A stretch of DNA of 64,000 bases, from NCBI GenBank assembly GCA_019420305.1, contig JAHZHL010000005.1, positions 15,960 through 79,959 of the forward strand, read 5' to 3'. A program made the position numbers and the translations under genes. The notes under the pieces were generated by a model that did not search any database, was not told the DNA's origin, and worked only from the letters and a program-made list of their open reading frames with translations. This document shows positions 60,598 through 64,000 of the stretch, piece by piece. How positions within the stretch are numbered: the stretch's first letter is position 1; every line of letters starts with the position of its first letter. This stretch comes from Bacillota bacterium. GTDB taxonomy: Bacteria; Bacillota; Clostridia; Peptostreptococcales; Anaerovoracaceae.

Positions 60598-60809
60598 TGT
60601 GCGAACCCGGAAACGGGAATTTTATAAACATTTGACAGGATTTTAAAATTGTTTCCATTATTTCAACCTTTCTGGGAGACAGATGTGTTAAAAGCACAAT
60701 TTTGCCACGGAAAATTTGCTCTTTGAACGCTGGAACCCTGAAAAAGATGGAAACAATTTTTATTTTTTGCAAAGTGTTGATAAAAGCGGCCGCAGACAGC
60801 CAGATAAAT
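60598..60809. other. Non-coding region after the aminotransferase
   Basis: Starts with a small CCCG-GAAA-CGGG hairpin followed by AATTTT (60605-60622), a weak terminator candidate for the operon, and then consists of the repeat element described separately. No coding frame is supported. Confidence 0.5.
60620..60786 (-). repeat. About 165-bp repeat element, copy A
   Basis: Its ends are imperfect inverted repeats: TTTATAAACATTT and ATTGTTTCCAT on the left, ATGGAAACAAT and AAAGTGTTGATAAA on the right. Read on the minus strand it aligns with copy B (61197-61361) from TTTTATCAACACTT through TTGTTTC, TTTTTCAG-GTTCCAG and AACAATTT to the final TTTATAAA/TTGATAAA. MITE-like architecture, no target duplication recognised. 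Confidence 0.55.
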
Positions 60810-61154
60810 TTATGTTTCTCTGTCAAGAAAATGAAGCTGCCAGCGATGTTGAATGTTCAGTTTTCCATATAAGTTATAAATATGGCGTCTCAGAGTGTTT
60901 TCCGAGATGCAGAGTTTTTCCGCGATTTGTTCATTTTCCAGCCCATCAAGCAACAACTCCAGAATTTCTTCTTCTCTGTGCGTGAGACAGTAGGTCTCCC
61001 GAAACCAAGATATGGATTCCCTCGGAGAAGTGTTCTGCTGTTTACGATCCTGGAAGAGCCGGATGGACAGATGCTCTTTCAGACTGTCCAGAAAGAAAAT
61101 TTCTTTATCTGAGAAATTCTGAGAATCTTTCGACCGGCGCCTGAGAACTTGTTC
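60810..61154 (-). pseudogene. Decayed LuxR-type regulator, C-terminal DNA-binding part
   Basis: An open minus-strand frame of about 114 codons without any ATG. It encodes a clear LuxR helix-turn-helix: LTHREEEILELLLDGLENEQ, then IAEKLCISENTLRRHIYNLYG, ending RETstop. The frame is bounded upstream by a stop inside a strong hairpin, so the N-terminal sensory part and a start codon are missing. Most likely a gene remnant, possibly a regulator of the neighbouring operon in an ancestor. Expression from a non-ATG start cannot be excluded. Confidence 0.75.
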
Positions 61155-61167
61155 TCAGGCGCCTTTT
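61136..61167 (+). terminator. Perfect 13-bp hairpin with T tract
   Basis: GGCGCCTGAGAAC (61136-61148) and GTTCTCAGGCGCC (61151-61163) are perfectly complementary over a two-base centre, followed by TTTTCT on the plus strand. No plus-strand gene ends nearby; it would terminate read-through from the aminotransferase operon some 540 bases downstream. Confidence 0.75.
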
Positions 61168-61196
61168 CTATGTTTGAAAATCAGGTTGTAGAAGAA

Positions 61197-61361
61197 TTTT
61201 ATCAACACTTCGTAATTTTTTGTATTTGTTTCTATTTTTTTTCAGCGTTCCAGAGGTACAGTTACTTAAAGCAGCTGTTTTTCGGCAAATCTGCTCATCT
61301 ATAGAGCCCAAAGCCGGGAAATTTTAGTAACAATTTGTGTTTTACATAGAATGTTGATAAA
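61197..61361 (+). repeat. About 165-bp repeat element, copy B
   Basis: Inverted relative to copy A and of equal length. Starts TTTTATCAACACTT and ends ATGTTGATAAA, with TTGTTTC and AACAATTT inside the ends. Similarity to copy A is high at both ends and low in the middle. Confidence 0.55.
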
Positions 61362-61553
61362 GCGTTCCAATCAGGCCGTATTGTACGCATCTGCGGTATG
61401 CAGGGAGACCTTTGGAAAACTGCCTGAAAATACAATCTTGCTTAAAATAAGGAAGCGGGAAGGGGGAGGGGCGAATAAGTTTTTGAAAAGGGAAACTTAT
61501 TGAAATTTCAACGTATTTATAAATTTTAGAGCAGTGGATGTTGGGGCAAAAAC
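61362..61553. other. Non-coding region before the 3D-domain genes
   Basis: No coding frame supported. It includes a purine-rich block (GGAAGCGGGAAGGGGGAGGG, about 61451-61470) and AT-rich sequence leading into the promoter. I cannot assign a role. Confidence 0.4.
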
Positions 61554-61581
61554 TTGACAGATACGCTCAGTTTGCTATAAT
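61554..61581 (+). promoter_or_regulatory. Promoter of the 3D-domain genes
   Basis: A perfect TTGACA (61554-61559), a 16-base spacer and a perfect TATAAT (61576-61581). Transcription should start near 61588, directly at the base of the hairpin that follows. Confidence 0.87.
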
Positions 61582-61589
61582 AATTTTTG

Positions 61590-61625
61590 CACAGTGTATT
61601 TTGAGATGATACACTGTGTTTTGTT
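61590..61625 (+). terminator. Leader hairpin / attenuator before the 3D-domain gene
   Basis: CACAGTGTAT (61590-61599) and ATACACTGTG (61609-61618) form a perfect ten-pair stem over nine bases, followed by TTTTGTT. It lies at the very 5' end of the expected mRNA, between promoter and start codon, so it may act as an attenuator or as a 5' stabilising stem. Confidence 0.65.
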
Positions 61626-61643
61626 ATCGCAGGAATTCAGGAA

Positions 61644-62612
61644 ATGGAAATGGTAAAAAAATTAGCAAAGTACAAAATTTTAATCCTAGATCTTGGGCTT
61701 CTGCTGTTGGTTGCGGTACTGGGATGGCTGATCATCACGCAGCTTACAACAAAAGAAGTGCGTCTGATTGTAGACGGTAAGGCTTCAAGTTACCAAACAC
61801 AGAGTTATACGGTGGAAGAATTTCTGGACGAACAGAATATCCGGCTGGTAAAGGAAGATTCGATCCGTCCGAAGGTCAATCAGACTCTGACAGACGGTGA
61901 GGAAGTGGAAATTGTAAAATCGCTTCCGTTTACACTGCAGGCAGACGGAAAGCAGCGGGAACTGCGGGCACTTCCGCAAACCGTGGGAGAGGCGCTGGAA
62001 GAATACGATGTGGAAGTCGGTGAAGCGGATAAAGTAACGCCTGCGCTCAGCGAACCCCTGACAGCCGGCGCGGAGATCGTCATAAACCGGATTACTACCG
62101 GAACAGAAGAAGTCCTTGAAGAAACCGCCTTCGAAACAAAGACCAGAGGTGACGGTGATCTTCCCGCGGGAACGACAAAGGTGGTTCAAAAGGGGAAAAA
62201 AGGTCAGGATAAAGTAACCTACGAAATTACCTATTCGGACGGCGAGGAAATCAGCCGCAAAGAGGTTTCCCGGACAACGGTCAGCAAACCGAAGACCAGA
62301 ATTGTGGCGAAGAGTACACGAGGAACAATCGCCGGCGCTGAGTATACAAAGAAATTTACGGTCAAGGCCTATTCCTACTGTGTGAAAGGGACGACCGCGT
62401 CCGGAACCACGGCGCGGGAAGGGATCATCGCGGTAGACCCGAGCGTGATTCCGCTGGGTACAAAGGTTTATGTGGAAGGTTATGGATTTGCGACAGCGGA
62501 AGATACCGGAGGAAATATCAAAGGAAATACCATCGACGTATATAAAAATACAGAAAGCGAATGCCTCAACTGGGGCGTAAGAAATGTAACGATTTATATT
62601 CTCAGCGATTAG
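61644..62612 (+). CDS. DUF348-G5-3D domain cell-wall protein (YabE-like)
   Basis: The 322-residue product has an N-terminal membrane helix (about 10-33), two DUF348 ubiquitin-like repeats (about 36-140: RLIVDGKASSYQTQSYTVEEF; LPFTLQADGKQRELRALPQTVGEAL), a G5 domain (about 145-220) and a C-terminal 3D domain (about 230-322) with VDPSVIPLGTKVYVEGYG and AEDTGGNIKGNTIDVY. The 3D domain carries conserved aspartates and is related to lytic transglycosylase folds. Like Bacillus YabE it probably remodels peptidoglycan outside the membrane. The start follows AGGAATTCAGGA; ATG 61650 is possible. Confidence 0.9.
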   Translation: MEMVKKLAKYKILILDLGLLLLVAVLGWLIITQLTTKEVRLIVDGKASSYQTQSYTVEEFLDEQNIRLVKEDSIRPKVNQTLTDGEEVEIVKSLPFTLQADGKQRELRALPQTVGEALEEYDVEVGEADKVTPALSEPLTAGAEIVINRITTGTEEVLEETAFETKTRGDGDLPAGTTKVVQKGKKGQDKVTYEITYSDGEEISRKEVSRTTVSKPKTRIVAKSTRGTIAGAEYTKKFTVKAYSYCVKGTTASGTTAREGIIAVDPSVIPLGTKVYVEGYGFATAEDTGGNIKGNTIDVYKNTESECLNWGVRNVTIYILSD

Positions 62613-62634
62613 CGGAGAGCGTAAAGGAGGGAGC

Positions 62635-63891
62635 ATGAAAGAAGAAGCGAGTATAAGTATCAGACGGAGAACCGGAACCTTGGCTCTGGCAGCCATGATG
62701 GCAGCGGCGGTATTTTCGCCGGCGCCGGCTTTTGCGGAGGAATTGAGTCCGCAGGAGGAAGACGCGCAGGTACAGACAAAAGCGGCAGCGGTTTCGGTCG
62801 CATCAGTAAAGCTGAACAAAAAAAATGTTTCGGTGAAGGCCGGAACGTCGATGAAACTGCAGGTGGCAGTCGCTCCGGCAGCGGCAAAAAACAAAACAGC
62901 TGCCTGGAAATCGTCGAACGCAAGCGTGGCATCGGTAAACAGCGCAGGAACCGTGACGGCAAAGGCGCCCGGAAAGGCGATCATTACAGTGACGGCTGAT
63001 GGGAAAACCGATACTTGCAGTATAGCTGTATCTCTGGCAGCGCCGGAACGAATCCGGACGAAATCCACGGGGATACGGTCTGTGAAGGTCAGTTGGAAAA
63101 AAGTTGCGGGCGCGTCCAGGTATGAGATTTACCGCTCAAAAAAGAAAACAGGATCTTATAAGAAAATCGCGACCGTAAAAGGAAAGACCAGTTATCGGGA
63201 TCGAAAAGCGTCTACGGGAAAGACGTATTACTATAAAGTAAAAGCCCGTTCCGGCTCTTACAGGAGTGCTTTTTCGTCCAGAGTCCGGGCGAAAGCAAGA
63301 CCGGCAGCGACCAGTGTGACGGCTAAGGCCGGAGAAGAAAGTGTCCGGCTTTCCTGGAAGAAAGTAAAAGGCGCGCACGGGTACCATATTTACCACACCA
63401 GCGGGAACAGTAAAAAAGGGTTCAAGCGGATTAAGGTGGTGAAGAAAGGAACTTCCACCCGATTTACCCATACGGATCGGAAAGCGGGAAAACAGCAGCA
63501 CTATAAAGTAAAGGCATACCGGATTGTAAACGGAAAGAAAGTCTTTGCGGCAAGTTCTTCCGCGGCAACGGCAAAGCCAAAGAAAGTGCAGCTCAAAGAA
63601 AGTAAAAAAGGATTCCAGTATAAGAAGAAATTTACGGTTAAGACGTATGCCTATACAGGCGGAGGCAGAACTGCGATGGGAACCCGGGCAAGAGTCGGGG
63701 CAATCGCGGTGGATCCGGATGTGATTCCGTTGGGCACAAAGGTTTATGTGGAAGGCTACGGCTACGCGAGAGCGGAAGATACCGGGGGAAATATCAAAGG
63801 AAAGACAGTCGATCTGTATATGAACTCAACCGGAGCTTGTATGCAGTGGGGCGTAAGATACAAGACCATTTATGTGGATGTTAGAAAATAG
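62635..63891 (+). CDS. Secreted Ig-like/Fn3/3D domain protein
   Basis: The 418-residue product has a signal peptide (about 1-34, ending PAPAFAEE), a bacterial Ig-like group 2 domain (about 55-135: KNVSVKAGTSMKLQVAVAP; AWKSSNASVASVNSAGTVTA), two fibronectin type III-like domains (about 140-225 and 228-320) and a C-terminal 3D domain (about 325-418). The 3D domain, VDPDVIPLGTKVYVEGYG to AEDTGGNIKGKTVDLY, is closely similar to the one in the preceding gene, which suggests duplication of that domain. AAAGGAGGG precedes the ATG. The Fn3 domains are of the same lysine-rich style as those in the proteins at 10836 and 22241. Co-transcribed with the preceding gene, 22 bases away. Confidence 0.9.
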   Translation: MKEEASISIRRRTGTLALAAMMAAAVFSPAPAFAEELSPQEEDAQVQTKAAAVSVASVKLNKKNVSVKAGTSMKLQVAVAPAAAKNKTAAWKSSNASVASVNSAGTVTAKAPGKAIITVTADGKTDTCSIAVSLAAPERIRTKSTGIRSVKVSWKKVAGASRYEIYRSKKKTGSYKKIATVKGKTSYRDRKASTGKTYYYKVKARSGSYRSAFSSRVRAKARPAATSVTAKAGEESVRLSWKKVKGAHGYHIYHTSGNSKKGFKRIKVVKKGTSTRFTHTDRKAGKQQHYKVKAYRIVNGKKVFAASSSAATAKPKKVQLKESKKGFQYKKKFTVKTYAYTGGGRTAMGTRARVGAIAVDPDVIPLGTKVYVEGYGYARAEDTGGNIKGKTVDLYMNSTGACMQWGVRYKTIYVDVRK

Positions 63892-63922
63892 CGTATTTAA
63901 AACGCAACGATAGGATAAAAAA

Positions 63923-63946
63923 ACGGAACTGTCTCGACAGTTCCGT
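63923..63946 (+). promoter_or_regulatory. Perfect hairpin after the 3D-domain gene
   Basis: ACGGAACTGT and ACAGTTCCGT form ten perfect pairs over CTCG. No T tract follows, so it may protect the 3' end or assist the terminator that follows. Confidence 0.5.
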
Positions 63947-63958
63947 CAGACTGTAGAC

Positions 63959-63995
63959 AAAAGGTCCAACTTCAAGAAGAGAAGTTGGACCTTTT
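63959..63995 (+). terminator. Terminator of the 3D-domain operon
   Basis: AAAAGGTCCAACTTC and GAAGTTGGACCTTTT form fifteen perfect pairs over a seven-base loop. The symmetrical A and T runs make it usable in both directions. Confidence 0.88.
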
Positions 63996-64000
63996 CTAAG

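Noticed and set aside
61785..63068. A 427-codon minus-strand frame opposite the two 3D-domain genes
   Set aside because: It crosses both genes, is dominated by F, A and C runs mirrored from the plus-strand code, and has no ribosome binding site.

Overview
This window comes from a low-to-mid GC, Gram-positive, endospore-forming anaerobe of the class Clostridia. The evidence is a spoIIAA-spoIIAB-sigF operon, a sigK gene, a YlmC/YmxH sporulation protein, NrdR, RNase Y, a PyrK-dependent class 1B dihydroorotate dehydrogenase, a PyrB/PyrI pair, bifurcating-type EtfAB and Gram-positive ribosome binding sites throughout. A family close to Anaerovoracaceae/Eubacteriales is my guess only. I saw no rRNA, tRNA, CRISPR array or intact insertion sequence.

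Layout. 1-1606: 3' part of a pRiA4b ORF-3-like gene. 1650-7415: a pyrimidine operon, pyrC-K-D-F-E-B-I, with a near-consensus promoter and a terminator. 7563-8565: a stand-alone SAM methyltransferase. 8865-24586: the most unusual region. A Moco/Tuco-type riboswitch leads into a co-directional run of nine genes: a substrate-binding lipoprotein, a 1,539-residue beta-helix surface protein, two FecCD permeases, an ABC ATPase, a MoxR ATPase, a DUF58 protein, a DUF4129-like membrane protein and a second secreted protein with the same C-terminal modules. A terminator follows, then a divergent moeA homologue. I read this as a molybdate/tungstate (or cofactor-related) uptake system with surface-displayed parts.

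25921-36493: PIN-PhoH ATPase, Crp/Fnr regulator, small alarmone synthetase, trigger-factor-like lipoprotein, a glycine-riboswitch-controlled amino acid symporter, YlmC, nrdR-cmk-DUF1015 and a class B PBP. 36474-37360 (minus strand): sigK without a pro-sequence and a tiny DUF1540 gene. 37495-43880: radC-mreC-mreD-mrdA and a truncated minD facing rodA, with mreB, minC and minE absent from the locus. 43899-45719: RNase Y. 45759-48351: vanW, a VanG-type ligase and a VanXY-type peptidase in a tightly coupled operon, with no vanT and no vanRS in view. 48364-53318: TetR regulator, cysteine desulfurase, thiI and the spoIIA operon.

53320-60597: an operon for 2-hydroxy acid metabolism: SSS-family symporter, EtfB, EtfA, FAD-linked dehydrogenase, LarA-family racemase and aminotransferase. 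Its promoter is decorated with a palindrome and a direct repeat. 60598-61643: a long non-coding stretch holding a decayed LuxR-type DNA-binding domain flanked by two inverted copies of a roughly 165-bp element. 61554-63995: two secreted 3D-domain (cell-wall hydrolase-type) proteins, one with DUF348/G5 domains and one with Ig-like and fibronectin type III domains, ending in a terminator at the window edge.
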